Shown here piece after piece: positions 52,493 through 60,874 of a DNA stretch of 64,000 bases. A program made the position numbers and the translations under genes. The notes beneath the pieces are model-generated. The model saw only the letters and a list, made by a program, of their open reading frames with translations, did not search any database and was not told where the DNA came from. This stretch comes from an uncultured Faecalibacterium sp. (GTDB lineage: Bacteria; Bacillota; Clostridia; Oscillospirales; Ruminococcaceae), in NCBI GenBank assembly GCA_934561485.1, contig CAKTGS010000002.1:1-64000 (forward strand). The letters are read 5' to 3'. The stretch's first letter is position 1, and the number at the start of each line of letters is the position of its first letter.

Positions 52493-52611
52493 AGTACATT
52501 TCCTCCGTTGCGGCATACGGCCGCCCTTGATCGCAGCCCCAGTATACCGCACAGCGGAGGAAAAAGGCGGCACCCGGCACGATTCGACCGGAAAATGTCA
52601 TGAAACGATGG

Positions 52612-53892
52612 TTACAGCGCCACCCGCAGGGTAAAGCGCCCGTTCTGGGCCGAAAAGCTGGAAAGGCCGCCGTGCTGCTCCACAATGGTGCAGATGCTGC
52701 GCACGCCCAGGCCGTGGCCGGGCCGGTTGGTTACCGGCAGCCCCTGCACAAAGGCTACGTCCGGGCCGCAGCTGTTGGTAAGCTGCAAAAACAGGCGGCC
52801 GTTCTTTTGGTAGGCGGAAAGGGCAATGTCTGCCGCCCGGCCCAGGGCTTTCTGCTCCTGGCAGGCGTGCAGGGCGTTTTCCAGCGCGTTGGACAGCAGC
52901 ACGCACAGATCCATTTCCGGCAGGGGAAGGCTCTGGGGGATGCTGGCTTCGGCCCGGAAACCGATGCCGGCGGCCTTGGCACGCCCGGCAAAGGCGGAAA
53001 GGATCAGGTTGGCAGCCTCGTTTTCGCAGTACAGGGTCACGCGGCTGGCCTCAATGCCGCTGCAGACGCTGTGGATGTACTCCTGGGCCTGGTCGGTGCG
53101 GCCATTTTCCAGGCAGGCGGCCAGGTACTGCATGTGGTGGCGCAGGTCGTGGCGGTAGGTGCTGGCCGTGCGCTGGGACTGCCGCAGTGCTTCGATCTCC
53201 CGCACCGCCTGCCGCACCTGCAGATTCAGGCTGTTCCGGGCCTGTTCCAGCTCCCAGCTTTCCCGCTGCTGCCGGGTCAGGCGCAGCAGGAACACCAGGT
53301 AAGACGCACAGGTCACAAAGAACATGAACTCCACGGCGGCGGGGTTGCCGTCCGCCAGCAGGTCGGTGTACACCTGGGTCAGGTAGCTGTAGCCGTAGCA
53401 CAGCGCAGGCAGAATGCCGAACTGCAGCTGCAGCGAGCGCGGCCAGCCCGCCAGCGACCGCACCGAGGGCGCGGCAAAGTGCAGCAGCACCAAAAGAATG
53501 GGGAAGGTGAGCAGCAGCTGGGCAATGTCCAGTGCCAGAATGCTGCCGGGAAACGGCAGGCAGAGCACCAGCGCCAGCCACCGGCGCAGCTGGCAGCAGG
53601 AAAAGGCTGTGAGCACCGACACCAGCGCCCACAGCCCCTGCCCGCTCAGCCCATAAAGCACCAGAACCAGCGGCAGGTGGGTGATGAGCGGATAGGCACT
53701 TTGGGCGGCATCGTAGCCGCCGCCCAAATAAAACACAGCCTGCAGGCCCAGCATCAGCACGGTGGAAAGCACCAGGAACCAGCGCTTGCGCACCGTCCAG
53801 CGGATGTCGCAGAAGGCGGCGCTGAGCACCACGCCGAAAATGCACACGGCAGCACCGTCCAGCGCGGTGAGCAGAAAGGGAAAACGAATCAT
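52612..53892 (-). CDS. GHKL-family sensor histidine kinase (AgrC/BlpH-like)
   Basis: 426 residues. Six to seven membrane helices over residues 1-200, then a coiled linker, the phospho-His region YRHDLRHHMQYLAACLENGRTDQAQEYI and a HATPase with N box LSNALENALHAC and GHGLGVRSICTIVEQHGG. This is the architecture of peptide-sensing kinases such as AgrC and BlpH. It overlaps the LytTR regulator by 4 bases. The two GG-leader peptides encoded 1.2 and 5 kb away are possible cognate signals (inference only). Confidence 0.87.
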   Translation of the reverse strand: MIRFPFLLTALDGAAVCIFGVVLSAAFCDIRWTVRKRWFLVLSTVLMLGLQAVFYLGGGYDAAQSAYPLITHLPLVLVLYGLSGQGLWALVSVLTAFSCCQLRRWLALVLCLPFPGSILALDIAQLLLTFPILLVLLHFAAPSVRSLAGWPRSLQLQFGILPALCYGYSYLTQVYTDLLADGNPAAVEFMFFVTCASYLVFLLRLTRQQRESWELEQARNSLNLQVRQAVREIEALRQSQRTASTYRHDLRHHMQYLAACLENGRTDQAQEYIHSVCSGIEASRVTLYCENEAANLILSAFAGRAKAAGIGFRAEASIPQSLPLPEMDLCVLLSNALENALHACQEQKALGRAADIALSAYQKNGRLFLQLTNSCGPDVAFVQGLPVTNRPGHGLGVRSICTIVEQHGGLSSFSAQNGRFTLRVAL

Positions 53893-54626
53893 AAGAACAC
53901 CTGCTTTTTCCGGAAGGCGTAGTCCAGGTAGCGCTCCTTGACGGCGGCATAGCGGCCATGCGGCAGCGGGATCTCAACGCCGTCCGTCAGGGTGATGGTG
54001 CGGTAAGAGATGCTCTGGATGAACTCCATATTGACAAGGTAGGAGCGGTGCGGGCGCAGAAAGCGGGGGTCAGCGGCCAGCTGATGCTCCAGTTCGTCCA
54101 TGCTGCCGGTGCTCTCCTGCCGTGCGCCGCCCGCCAGGTGGAACACCAGCGTGCGGCCGGATACCTCGCACACCTCCAGCCGTTCCAGCGCAATGCGGGT
54201 GATGCCGGTTTTGCATCGCAGCACCAGGCCGCCGCTCTGCTGCTCTTTGGCGGTTTCGGCAGTCACGGTGTCCAGCAGGCGGAACAGATGGGCGGGTTGA
54301 ACGGGCTTGAGCAGATAAAAATAGGCACCCACCCCGTAGGACTCCACCGCAAAATCGGCAGAGCTGGTCAGAAAAATAATGCGCAGGGTGCTGTCATGCT
54401 GGCGGATCTCCCGGGCAGCATCCATGCCGTTCAGCCCGGGCATGATCACATCCAGAAACAGCAGGTCAAAGCGCACACCGCGCTCGATCTGAGCCAGCAG
54501 CTCCACCGCGCTGTGGAACGCCGTGACGCAAAGCTCGGTGCTGTGGGCGGCGCGGTACTCCTGCACCAAAGCCGAGAGCCGGTCCAGCATCCGGGGGTCA
54601 TCATCGCAAAAAGCCAGCCGGAGCAT
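53889..54626 (-). CDS. LytTR-family response regulator (AgrA/BlpR-like)
   Basis: 245 residues from the ATG at 54626 with GGAGGTG 5 bases upstream. Receiver at 1-120 (LRLAFCDDDPRML, phospho-acceptor Asp in LLFLDVIMPGLNG, LKPVQP) and LytTR DNA-binding domain at about 140-240 (RIALERLEVCEVSGRTLVFHL, RFLRPHRSYLVNMEFIQSI). It likely binds paired direct repeats; I could not find a convincing pair before the glycan operon. Its promoter is TTGCCG-18-TATAAT on the minus strand (54703-54674). Confidence 0.9.
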   Translation of the reverse strand: MLRLAFCDDDPRMLDRLSALVQEYRAAHSTELCVTAFHSAVELLAQIERGVRFDLLFLDVIMPGLNGMDAAREIRQHDSTLRIIFLTSSADFAVESYGVGAYFYLLKPVQPAHLFRLLDTVTAETAKEQQSGGLVLRCKTGITRIALERLEVCEVSGRTLVFHLAGGARQESTGSMDELEHQLAADPRFLRPHRSYLVNMEFIQSISYRTITLTDGVEIPLPHGRYAAVKERYLDYAFRKKQVFL

Positions 54627-54750
54627 GGCGGCACCTCCTTTCTGCAGAAAATGGCAGAATTCTTCCAAAAGGCATTATACCATAAAATATGCCCATTCGG
54701 CAAAGAAAACGCGGCTGCGGCAGAAGGAGCCTGTTTTGCGGCATGGATGC

Positions 54751-54780
54751 TTGCGCAGGCGCGCAGCTATGTTGTATAAT
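54751..54780 (+). promoter_or_regulatory. Intact promoter before the kinase remnant
   Basis: TTGCGC (54751-54756), 18-base spacer, TATAAT (54775-54780). It formerly served the hybrid kinase and may now feed glpK. Confidence 0.65.
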
Positions 54781-54833
54781 GATTTTAAATCGGAACGGCA
54801 GGGGGAAAGGCGGCGCAGTGTTTGGGAGGGCCC

Positions 54834-55060
54834 ATCCATTTCTGGCGGCTCCTGCTGCTGGCTGTTGTTTTGCTGGGAACCATGGTGCAGCTCATGCGCG
54901 CCGTGCCCAGCCGGCAGCGGAAGCCGCCAAGCTGGAAGCCGACCGGGCCAACGCGGCCAAAACGGATTTTCTGCGCCGCATGAGCGAGCACCTGACAAAG
55001 CCGCTGGAACGGGATAAGCTGCTGCACACGCTGCAGAAGCACCGCGCAAAAACCGTGTGA
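54834..55060 (+). pseudogene. Remnant of a hybrid sensor histidine kinase
   Basis: A membrane helix (IHFWRLLLLAVVLLGTMVQLM) is read in one frame from 54834; the frame then shifts near 54905 to EAAKLEADRANAAKTDFLRRMS, the start of a HisKA domain just before the phospho-His, and this runs straight into [19 protein letters not shown], the last helix of a receiver domain. About 300-450 residues that should lie between (HisKA end, HATPase, most of the receiver) are missing. So the gene has both an internal deletion and a frameshift. Confidence 0.75.
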
Positions 55061-55098
55061 TCTCTCCGGAAAAATCAAACCGAAAAGGAGCTGTTTTC

Positions 55099-56595
55099 AT
55101 GTCTTATATCATGGCGCTGGATGCCGGAACCACGTCCAACCGGTGCATCCTGTTCAACGAGGCAGGCGAGATGTGCAGCACGGCGCAGAAAGAATTTACC
55201 CAGTATTTCCCCAAGCCGGGCTGGGTGGAGCACGATGCCAACGAGATCTGGACCACCCAGCTGGGTGTGGCGCTTTCGGCCATGAACAAGATCGGGGCCA
55301 CGGCGGCAGACATTGCCGCCATTGGCATTACCAACCAGCGCGAGACCACCATTGTGTGGGACAAGGAGACCGGCGAGCCGGTGTGCCATGCCATTGTGTG
55401 GCAGTGCCGCCGCACCAGTGCGGCCTGCGATGCGCTGAAAGCCCGGGGCCTGACCGAAAAATTCCGGGCCAAGACCGGCCTGGTGATTGATGCCTATTTC
55501 TCGGCCACCAAGCTGCAGTGGATCCTGGACAATGTGCCCGGGGCCAGGGTGCGGGCAGAGGCCGGGCGGCTGCTGTTCGGCACGGTGGAAACCTGGCTCA
55601 TCTGGAAGCTGACGGCGGGCCGTCTGCACATTACCGACTATACCAATGCCAGCCGCACCATGCTGTTCAACATCCACACCCTGACCTGGGACGAGGAAAT
55701 TCTGCAGGAACTGCACATTCCCCGCTGTATGCTGCCCACCCCGGTGCCTTCCAGCGCCCTGTACGGCGAAGCCGACCCCATGCACTTTGGCGGGGCCATC
55801 CGCATTGCGGGCGCTGCCGGAGACCAGCAGGCGGCGCTGTTCGGCCAGACCTGCTTTGCCCCCGGCGAAGCCAAGAACACCTTTGGCACCGGCGGCTTTC
55901 TGCTGATGAACACCGGCAAAAAGCCGGTCAGCTCTCAGAACGGGCTGGTGACCACCATTGCCTGCGGGCCGAACGGCACCGTGAACTATGCGCTGGAAGG
56001 CTCCATCTTTGTGGCAGGGGCGGCCATCCAGTGGCTGCGGGATGAACTGCGCTTGCTGGAAGAAGCGCGCGATTCCGAGTACATGGCCCAGAAGGTGCCG
56101 GACACCAACGGCTGCTATGTGGTGCCGGCCTTTACCGGGCTGGGCGCGCCCCACTGGGACCAGTACGCCCGGGGTGCCATTGTGGGCCTGACCCGGGGCT
56201 GCAACAAGTACCACATCGTGCGTGCCACGCTGGACAGCCTGTGCTACCAGGTCAACGATGTGCTGCGCGCCATGGAAGCGGACTCCGGCATTGCACTGCG
56301 GAGCCTGAAGGTGGATGGCGGTGCCTGCGCCAACAACTACCTGATGCAGACCATGGCCGACATCAGCGGCCTGCCGGTGCAGCGCCCCCGCTGTGTGGAA
56401 ACCACAGCTCTGGGCGCGGCATATCTGGCCGGGCTGGCGGTGGGCTACTGGCCCACGGCAGAGGACGTGCGCCGCAACTGGCAGGTGGACCGCACGTTTG
56501 AGCCTGCCATTTCGGATGCCGACCGCGCCAAACGCATCAAGGGCTGGAACAAGGCCGTGCGCTGCGCGTACCACTGGGCATTGGATGAAGAATAA
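55099..56595 (+). CDS. glpK: Glycerol kinase
   Basis: 498 residues. It phosphorylates glycerol to glycerol-3-phosphate. FGGY-family features: [20 protein letters not shown] at the phosphate loop, [35 protein letters not shown] segment, [36 protein letters not shown], and [26 protein letters not shown] 55099 has AAAAGGAG 8 bases upstream. No glpF or glpD adjacent. The nearest promoter is that of the kinase remnant, about 320 bases upstream. Confidence 0.96.
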   Translation: MSYIMALDAGTTSNRCILFNEAGEMCSTAQKEFTQYFPKPGWVEHDANEIWTTQLGVALSAMNKIGATAADIAAIGITNQRETTIVWDKETGEPVCHAIVWQCRRTSAACDALKARGLTEKFRAKTGLVIDAYFSATKLQWILDNVPGARVRAEAGRLLFGTVETWLIWKLTAGRLHITDYTNASRTMLFNIHTLTWDEEILQELHIPRCMLPTPVPSSALYGEADPMHFGGAIRIAGAAGDQQAALFGQTCFAPGEAKNTFGTGGFLLMNTGKKPVSSQNGLVTTIACGPNGTVNYALEGSIFVAGAAIQWLRDELRLLEEARDSEYMAQKVPDTNGCYVVPAFTGLGAPHWDQYARGAIVGLTRGCNKYHIVRATLDSLCYQVNDVLRAMEADSGIALRSLKVDGGACANNYLMQTMADISGLPVQRPRCVETTALGAAYLAGLAVGYWPTAEDVRRNWQVDRTFEPAISDADRAKRIKGWNKAVRCAYHWALDEE

Positions 56596-56622
56596 GAAAC
56601 CAAAACGGCAAAGCAAAAAGAG

Positions 56623-56658
56623 CCGCCCACGGGCCAATTGGCCTGCGGGCGGTTTTTT
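56623..56658. terminator. Bidirectional terminator between glpK and PIN-domain gene
   Basis: CCGCCCACGGGCC / GGCCTGCGGGCGG hairpin with T runs on both strands. Confidence 0.9.
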
Positions 56659-56667
56659 GTATGGGGT

Positions 56668-57708
56668 TCAGAAGAGACGCAGCACGGGAGCAGCACTCTT
56701 CCGCAAGATGGAAAGGACTTTGGTGGAACCGGTGGAAGGCAGCAGCAGGGGCGCAGCCAGCGGCAGCAGGCTGAGGCCGATCACAGCGGCATTGCAGAGC
56801 AGTTCAGTGTTGTCGCGATGCGAAGCGGATGCCGCCGGGACCTTCCGGGTGCTTGTGCTGCGGCAGGGAGGACAGACGCCGTAGGGCGTCCCATAGACCG
56901 TGTAAAGGCCGGAGGAACGGTGCCGGGCAGCAGGGGAGACCTTGCTGGCGGCGTGAGCCGCAGCGGTGCGGGACTTTGCGGCAGCCGTTTTGGGTGCAGC
57001 GGGCTTTGCCGCCGCAGGCGGCATGGGGGTGGAGCTTGCCGCTGCGGCAGGCTGCGCCGGGGCGGATTCGGCGGCAGAAAGCGGCGCATCGGCAGATGCG
57101 CAGGCGGCGTTCGGTGCTACTGCAGGTTCCGGTGCGGCAGCGGCTTCCGGTTCCGCTGCTGCAGCCGGTTCGGCGGCAGGGGCGGTTTCCGGCGGCAGTT
57201 CCGGCATGGGCAGCACCCGCCCCAGATAACCGTTGGAGGTCAGCCGCTTGACCTGAATTTTTTTGAAGCTCTGCACCGAGTGGCGGTTTTTCAGGTCCAG
57301 CACATCGCGGGTCAGGTCGGCGTCCTGGGTGAGCAGCAGCAGGTCGTCCGAGACGCGGCGGCGCTCAAACTCTGCCAGAAATACGGCATCTGCCAGCAGG
57401 CCGCTGATGCTGTCGTCCAGCGAGCCGAAAAAGGTCAGCATCCGGCCGTGTTCCAGCTCCCCCAGCAGCCGCTGTGCACCGGCGGCCCGGGCGGCTTTTT
57501 CCGGAATGGACATCAGGTGGTTCAACTCGTCCAGCACCACGCGGGGCACCTGCACGGTTTTGCCGGAACGCTGCAAAAAGCTGCGCAGCCTGCACTGGGC
57601 ATCCGGCTGGTCCGCCAGCTCCACCCAGAAGGAGGTGTCGGCGTAAAGGACATAGTCCCGGAACTTTTGGTACTCGTTGTAGAAAGAAACATTGTCAGCA
57701 TTCATCAT
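56668..57708 (-). CDS. PIN-domain protein with Ala/Pro-rich linker and C-terminal hydrophobic segment
   Basis: 346 residues from the ATG at 57708, overlapping the HTH gene by 14 bases with GAAGGAG upstream. N-terminal PIN-like domain at about 20-165: D24 in YADTSFWVEL, VPRVVLDELNHL, then RRVSDDLLLLTQDADLTRDVL, placing acidic residues as in PIN nucleases. A ~90-residue Ala/Pro/Glu low-complexity linker follows, then CPPC, and a hydrophobic stretch AAVIGLSLLPLAAPLLLP near 318-335. A membrane-tethered PIN protein is unusual. Whether it is an active nuclease is unknown. Confidence 0.65.
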   Translation of the reverse strand: MMNADNVSFYNEYQKFRDYVLYADTSFWVELADQPDAQCRLRSFLQRSGKTVQVPRVVLDELNHLMSIPEKAARAAGAQRLLGELEHGRMLTFFGSLDDSISGLLADAVFLAEFERRRVSDDLLLLTQDADLTRDVLDLKNRHSVQSFKKIQVKRLTSNGYLGRVLPMPELPPETAPAAEPAAAAEPEAAAAPEPAVAPNAACASADAPLSAAESAPAQPAAAASSTPMPPAAAKPAAPKTAAAKSRTAAAHAASKVSPAARHRSSGLYTVYGTPYGVCPPCRSTSTRKVPAASASHRDNTELLCNAAVIGLSLLPLAAPLLLPSTGSTKVLSILRKSAAPVLRLF

Positions 57709-58858
57709 CGGGGGCTTCTCCTTCCATCGTATGGTCATAGCGCTCCGCCATCAGGGCTTCCAGCGCTTCTTCTTCGGTGTCGCCGAGGTCCTGCGGGCGG
57801 CGGCTCAGGGCGGCGGCACGCAGCAGTGCAGCGCGGGGGTCTTGGGTGTCGGCCTGCAGCAGGCCGGGGGTCCACTCTTTGAAACAGCGCTGGAACAGGG
57901 TGGTGTCCAGCGAAGTGGTCTTTTCCTTCTCGCCAAGTGCGTTGAAATCGTATGCCAGCACGGCCACAGGCGGCTTTTCCGGCTGGCGGGCGCAGACGCG
58001 GATCACCTGATCGGACAGGTCGGGATTGCAGGAAAGGAACACCGGCATGGGGCTTCGCGGCAGCTGGCGGAGAAAGGCGGAAAAGCCGTTCCAGCCTTTT
58101 TCATCGCAGGGGCCGTCTATGGGGACAAGCCAGCCCTCCCGCAGCCGCGCTTCCATGCTCTGGATGGCATCTTCGGTGTCGCGCTCCCTGGAACTGTACC
58201 ATCCGTACGCAATGGGCAGGCTGCCGGTTTCCCGGTAACGTTCCCAGGCGGCCTGTTCCTCGTCATAGCTTTCGTACAGGCTGCGGATCAGGCAGCGGGG
58301 AACCAAAATCTTCTGGCTGTGCGCCTGTGCGGCCTGAAACACAGAACTTACAACATCTTCGATTCCTTCAATGGTGAACAGATACGGGTCCAGGATCAGC
58401 TGGTGCTGAAGCGCAAAGGACGCAGGATGGAACCGGTGCCGTTTGCGGGCCGAGGGAAAGCAGCGGAAGCATTCGTCCGCCAGCCGGGCTGTGTAGTCGT
58501 AATGAGGGCTTTTTTCCACAAAGCGGCTCCCGAACAGGTCGGTTTCGTCCTGGTGCGGCAGTTCATCGTGAATGGCAAGGGCAAGCTGATCCCGCTTGAT
58601 GCGGTCACCGCGCACGATGAAGTCAAATGCAGCCAGAAGGGCGATGCAGCTCCGGCAGGAGATGGGCGTGTCTGTGTTGTAGCAATATTTGGTAAGGGTG
58701 ACGCGGGACAGGTCCGTCATCCGGGAAAGATGCGCAATGGAAAGCCCTGTGAGGTCCAGCAGGGACGGAAAAGCGAGTTTTACGGCCCCGGTGATCTGGA
58801 GCACCTGTTCTTCCGGGGAAAGTGAGTGCGGAGAGGGAACGGAACAATTCTGGGGCAT
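57695..58858 (-). CDS. HTH-domain protein of unknown function paired with PIN protein
   Basis: 387 residues. Residues 25-85 look like an XRE-type helix-turn-helix (LLDLTGLSIAHLSRMTDLSRVTLTKYCYNTDTPISCRSCIALLAAFDF). The rest is one or two alpha/beta domains; LILDPYLFTIEG and KILVPRCLIRSLYESYDE resemble in position the D-x3 and VPR-VVLDEL segments of the neighbouring PIN protein, so a second, degenerate PIN-like fold is possible (speculative). The pair is co-transcribed and translationally coupled. A toxin-antitoxin or RNA-quality role can be imagined, but nothing proves it. Confidence 0.6.
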   Translation of the reverse strand: MPQNCSVPSPHSLSPEEQVLQITGAVKLAFPSLLDLTGLSIAHLSRMTDLSRVTLTKYCYNTDTPISCRSCIALLAAFDFIVRGDRIKRDQLALAIHDELPHQDETDLFGSRFVEKSPHYDYTARLADECFRCFPSARKRHRFHPASFALQHQLILDPYLFTIEGIEDVVSSVFQAAQAHSQKILVPRCLIRSLYESYDEEQAAWERYRETGSLPIAYGWYSSRERDTEDAIQSMEARLREGWLVPIDGPCDEKGWNGFSAFLRQLPRSPMPVFLSCNPDLSDQVIRVCARQPEKPPVAVLAYDFNALGEKEKTTSLDTTLFQRCFKEWTPGLLQADTQDPRAALLRAAALSRRPQDLGDTEEEALEALMAERYDHTMEGEAPDDEC

Positions 58859-58908
58859 GGTTATAACACTTCCTTTTTGGAAATTTGAGCGGCCACTTTT
58901 GTGAGTTC

Positions 58909-58937
58909 ATCATAGCAGAAGCTGGGCGGGAATGCAA
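58909..58937 (-). promoter_or_regulatory. Promoter of HTH-PIN operon
   Basis: On the minus strand TTGCAT (58937-58932), 17-base spacer ending TGC, TATGAT (58914-58909). Confidence 0.7.
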
Positions 58938-58961
58938 TGGATCGAGACCATGTTTCACAAA

Positions 58962-58980
58962 TCGTAAACTTAGTTTACGA
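58962..58980. promoter_or_regulatory. Perfect 9-bp palindrome upstream of HTH-PIN operon
   Basis: TCGTAAACT-T-AGTTTACGA, 25 bases upstream of the -35 and in the gap shared with fruR. Ideal size for a dimeric HTH repressor or activator site. Confidence 0.6.
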
Positions 58981-59096
58981 CTCCGCTTTTTAAGATGGAT
59001 TTGAAAAGAGAGCGGAAACGGCGTTGTATCCCACTCCCTGGCAGAACTGCACAAAAAGGACGAAAATTTTTTGTGCACGGAACTGACGAAAATTGG

Positions 59097-59124
59097 TTGA
59101 ATTTGACGGAGCTTGTGCTATAAT
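59097..59124 (+). promoter_or_regulatory. Promoter of fructose operon
   Basis: TTGAAT (59097-59102), 16-base spacer ending TGC, TATAAT (59119-59124). The leader to fruR holds A/T-rich CAAAAT / TCATTC / TCATGA repeats that could bind the repressor. Confidence 0.7.
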
Positions 59125-59187
59125 AAAGTCAGAAACCACCAAAATCATTCAAAATAAATCATGAACAGTCAAAAAGGAGGGAACAGA

Positions 59188-59943
59188 ATGCTGGCAGAAG
59201 AACGGTTCGGCCTGATTCTGGAGCTGCTGGCCCGGCAGCGCACAGCCAGCGTGCAGGAGCTGTGCGAGGCACTGAACGCAAGCGAGTCCACCATCCGGCG
59301 GGACCTGACCGAACTGGACCGGCTGGGCAAGCTGAACAAGGTGCACGGCGGGGCTACCCTGCCGGACAGCAGATTTCTGGCCGAAGAACCCACCATGGAA
59401 GCCAAGCAGACCCAGGCGGTGCCCCAGAAACGGGCCATCGCGGCGGCAGCTGCCCGGCTGATCACGGCAGAGGACTTCATCTTTGTGGACGCCGGTTCCA
59501 CCACCCTGGAACTGGCCCGGGCCATCGGCGGGCAGGCCCTCAAGGCAAGCTATGTGACCAACGGCGTGGCCCATGCCCGCATCCTGGCCCAGAAGGGCTG
59601 CAAGGTGTTTCTGCCCGGCGGGCTGCTGCGCCCTCAGACCGAAGCCATCGTGGGGGCGGCAGCGCTTACCAGCCTGCAGCAGTACCATTTCACCAAAGCG
59701 TTCATGGGGGCCAACGGGGTCTCGCTGGATGCGGGCTTTACAACCCCGGACCCCGAAGAAGCTGCAGTGAAAACCACAGTGGTCAACCGTGCCCGGGAGA
59801 GCTGGTTCCTGGTGGATGACGCCAAGTTTGCGCGGGTGTGCCCGGCGGTGATCACCGACCTGCCCAGCGGAGCCATTCTGACCAACCGCTGCCCCGACCC
59901 CAAGTACAAACAATACACGCTGGTAAAGGAGACGGAACTATGA
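59188..59943 (+). CDS. fruR: DeoR-family transcriptional repressor of fructose operon
   Basis: 251 residues from ATG 59188 (AAAGGAGGG upstream). N-terminal DeoR winged helix: ERFGLILELLARQRTASVQELCEALNASESTIRRDLTELDRLGKLNKVHGGAT; C-terminal phosphosugar-sensing domain (AEDFIFVDAGSTTLELARAIG, ANGVSLDAGFTTPDPEEAAVK, WFLVDDAKF). The ligand in this group is usually fructose-1-phosphate. It overlaps fruK by 4 bases (ATGA) and leads the fruR-fruK-fruA operon, which it likely represses. Confidence 0.9.
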   Translation: MLAEERFGLILELLARQRTASVQELCEALNASESTIRRDLTELDRLGKLNKVHGGATLPDSRFLAEEPTMEAKQTQAVPQKRAIAAAAARLITAEDFIFVDAGSTTLELARAIGGQALKASYVTNGVAHARILAQKGCKVFLPGGLLRPQTEAIVGAAALTSLQQYHFTKAFMGANGVSLDAGFTTPDPEEAAVKTTVVNRARESWFLVDDAKFARVCPAVITDLPSGAILTNRCPDPKYKQYTLVKETEL

Positions 59944-60845
59944 TCTACACTGTCACATTCAACCCGGCCATTGACTACGTGGTGCGTCTGGACGCCCCGC
60001 TGGAAGTGGGGCAGGTGAACCGCGCCAAGGGCGAGGACTGCGTGCTGGGCGGCAAGGGCATCAACGTATCCGGTGTGCTGGCCCAGCTGGGGCACAAAAG
60101 CGTGGCCCTGGGCTTTGTGGCCGGGGAGACCGGTGCCTGGCTGGAACGCGGGCTGGCAGCCCAGGGCATTGCCACCGACTTTATCCGCCTGGAACAGGGC
60201 ATGACCCGCATCAATGTCAAGATCAAGGCCGGGCAGGAAACCGAGCTGAACGGTGCCGGGCCGGACATTCCGGAACGCGCCATGCAGCAGCTGGAAGAAA
60301 AGCTGGATGCCCTGAACGAGAACGATATCCTCATCCTGGCAGGCAGCATCCCCCAAAGCCTTGCGCAGGACACCTACGAGCGGCTGCTGGCCCGGCTGGA
60401 CGGCAAAGGCGTGCGTTGCGTAGTGGACGCCACCCGCGACCTGCTGGTGAACGTGCTGCAGTACCACCCCTTCCTGATCAAGCCCAACAACTACGAGCTG
60501 GGCGAGATCGTGGGCCGGGAGCTGGCCACGGACGAAGAAATCATTGCCGCCGCCCACACCCTGCAGGCAAAAGGAGCACGCAACGTGCTGGTGAGCATGG
60601 CCGGAGACGGTGCACTGCTGGTGGACGAAAGCGGCGAAGTGCACCGCATCGGCTGCCCGAAGGGCAGGGTGGTGAACAGCGTGGGTGCCGGGGACAGCAT
60701 GGTGGCCGGGTTTGTGGCCGGCTGGCTGCAGAGCGGCAGCTACACTCAGGCCCTGCGCCTGGGCACCGCCTGCGGCAGCGCCACGGCCTTCAGCCTTGGG
60801 CTTGCCACAAAGGAAAAGATCGATGAGCTGCTGGCGCAGCTTTGA
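59940..60845 (+). CDS. fruK: 1-phosphofructokinase
   Basis: 301 residues, PfkB family. It phosphorylates fructose-1-phosphate to fructose-1,6-bisphosphate. Seen: MIYTVTFNPAIDYVVRLD start, GGKGINVSGVLAQLG, and the second signature VVNSVGAGDSMVAGFVAGWL with the catalytic Asp in GAGD. The start codon is the ATG overlapping the fruR stop. Confidence 0.95.
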   Translation: MIYTVTFNPAIDYVVRLDAPLEVGQVNRAKGEDCVLGGKGINVSGVLAQLGHKSVALGFVAGETGAWLERGLAAQGIATDFIRLEQGMTRINVKIKAGQETELNGAGPDIPERAMQQLEEKLDALNENDILILAGSIPQSLAQDTYERLLARLDGKGVRCVVDATRDLLVNVLQYHPFLIKPNNYELGEIVGRELATDEEIIAAAHTLQAKGARNVLVSMAGDGALLVDESGEVHRIGCPKGRVVNSVGAGDSMVAGFVAGWLQSGSYTQALRLGTACGSATAFSLGLATKEKIDELLAQL

Positions 60846-60874
60846 TAGGACAAAAGGAACAAGGAGGAACGTTT

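Noticed and set aside
56638-57882. 414-codon plus-strand frame opposite the PIN gene
   Set aside because: Gly/Arg/Cys-rich mirror of the Ala/Pro linker; the minus-strand frame has the PIN motifs, the binding site and coupling to its neighbour.
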